The position numbers and the translations under genes were made by a program. From Burkholderiales bacterium (GTDB taxonomy: Bacteria; Pseudomonadota; Gammaproteobacteria; Burkholderiales; Burkholderiaceae_B): 62,951 bases of DNA. Every line of letters begins with the position of its first letter. The stretch's first letter is position 1. This document shows positions 62,747 to 62,951 of the stretch, piece after piece. A model generated the notes under the pieces. That model searched no databases and was not told the origin of the DNA. It was given only the letters and a program-made list of their open reading frames with translations. Location of the stretch: contig JAJTEM010000022.1 of the NCBI GenBank assembly GCA_021299735.1, positions 1 to 62,951 on the forward strand, read 5' to 3'.

Positions 62747-62951
62747 TTACTGCAACAGGCTCAGTACGTTGTTGGGCAACTGGTTGGCCTGGGCCAGCAT
62801 GGCGGTGCCAGCCTGCTGCAGGATCTGCGCACGGGTAAGCGCTGCAGTTTCCTTGGCAAAGTCAGCGTCCATAATCCGTCCACGGGCGGCCTGCAGGTTG
62901 GTGCTGGATATGTCTGCGAATGCAGCCACCTGCTCCAGTCGGCTTTGGCCT
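62747..62951 (-). CDS. fliC: Second flagellin, C-terminal fragment (cut by window edge)
   Basis: Sixty-seven residues of the conserved flagellin C-terminus are visible: [13 protein letters not shown], then [19 protein letters not shown] and [16 protein letters not shown], ending LLQ and TAA. It is transcribed leftward, toward the window interior. It differs from the left flagellin tail at three residues (A/N, A/S and the last residue). No clear terminator is seen in the 180 nt before tupB. Confidence 0.95.
   Translation of the reverse strand, partial: GQSRLEQVAAFADISSTNLQAARGRIMDADFAKETAALTRAQILQQAGTAMLAQANQLPNNVLSLLQ

Overview
This window looks like a chromosomal segment of a flagellated, chemotactic betaproteobacterium. 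The gene content (one continuous fli cluster, a flavocytochrome c sulfide dehydrogenase pair, a Tup-type tungstate transporter) and moderate base composition fit the Burkholderiales, possibly a Limnobacter-like thiosulfate/sulfide-oxidising heterotroph. The genus is inferred from content, because no rRNA or tRNA gene is present to confirm it.

Layout. (1) 1-19724: late flagellar genes. The 3' end of a flagellin is followed by flaG-fliD-fliS-fliT, a first FliK-like gene, an FlhB-tail gene and a YcgR-type PilZ protein. A HerA/DUF853 ATPase (minus strand) and an unknown low-complexity ORF interrupt the cluster. Then come fliE (minus) and, divergently, fliFGHIJK-LMNOPQR, mostly with overlapping or very short junctions. 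(2) 19736-24473: a histidine kinase with a degenerate ATPase domain plus its response regulator, a MarR regulator, a small membrane protein and a diguanylate cyclase. (3) 24572-33196: an MFS-PlsC fusion, then a minus-strand chemotaxis operon (small ORF, MCP, cheY, STAS, cheA, PAS-MCP, cheW) without cheR or cheB. (4) 33428-38165: a lipoprotein, an alpha/beta hydrolase and a Zrg-like zinc-related ABC operon whose permease is split by a frameshift. (5) 38386-43261: a beta-helix/diheme cytochrome c fusion and fccAB. (6) 43471-47722: hydrolases, a thioesterase and unknown genes. (7) 47723-52180: two genes (ugd and a KAS III-like enzyme) and a small membrane protein, set among intergenic regions rich in repeats. 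(8) 52181-62566: a tandem-thioredoxin-fold GST-like protein, aroQ, an efflux operon whose outer-membrane factor and periplasmic adaptor are fused in one ORF, an RND pump translationally coupled to a helix-turn-helix/periplasmic-binding-protein-like regulator, and a convergent tupBCA operon. (9) 62747-62951: the 3' end of a second flagellin, facing inward like the first.

Most striking non-genic signal: three copies (47793-47926 minus, 48108-48230 plus, 51985-52120 plus) of a roughly 125-bp imperfect palindrome. Its terminal stem and two internal hairpins keep their pairing through compensatory substitutions, so this appears to be a structured, ERIC-like intergenic element. Beside it lie three 36-bp tandem repeats, two of which carry a perfect 10-bp palindrome. 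Two long C/G homopolymers inside coding sequences and a tetranucleotide (AATC)6 tract at the tupC/tupA junction are possible contingency loci.
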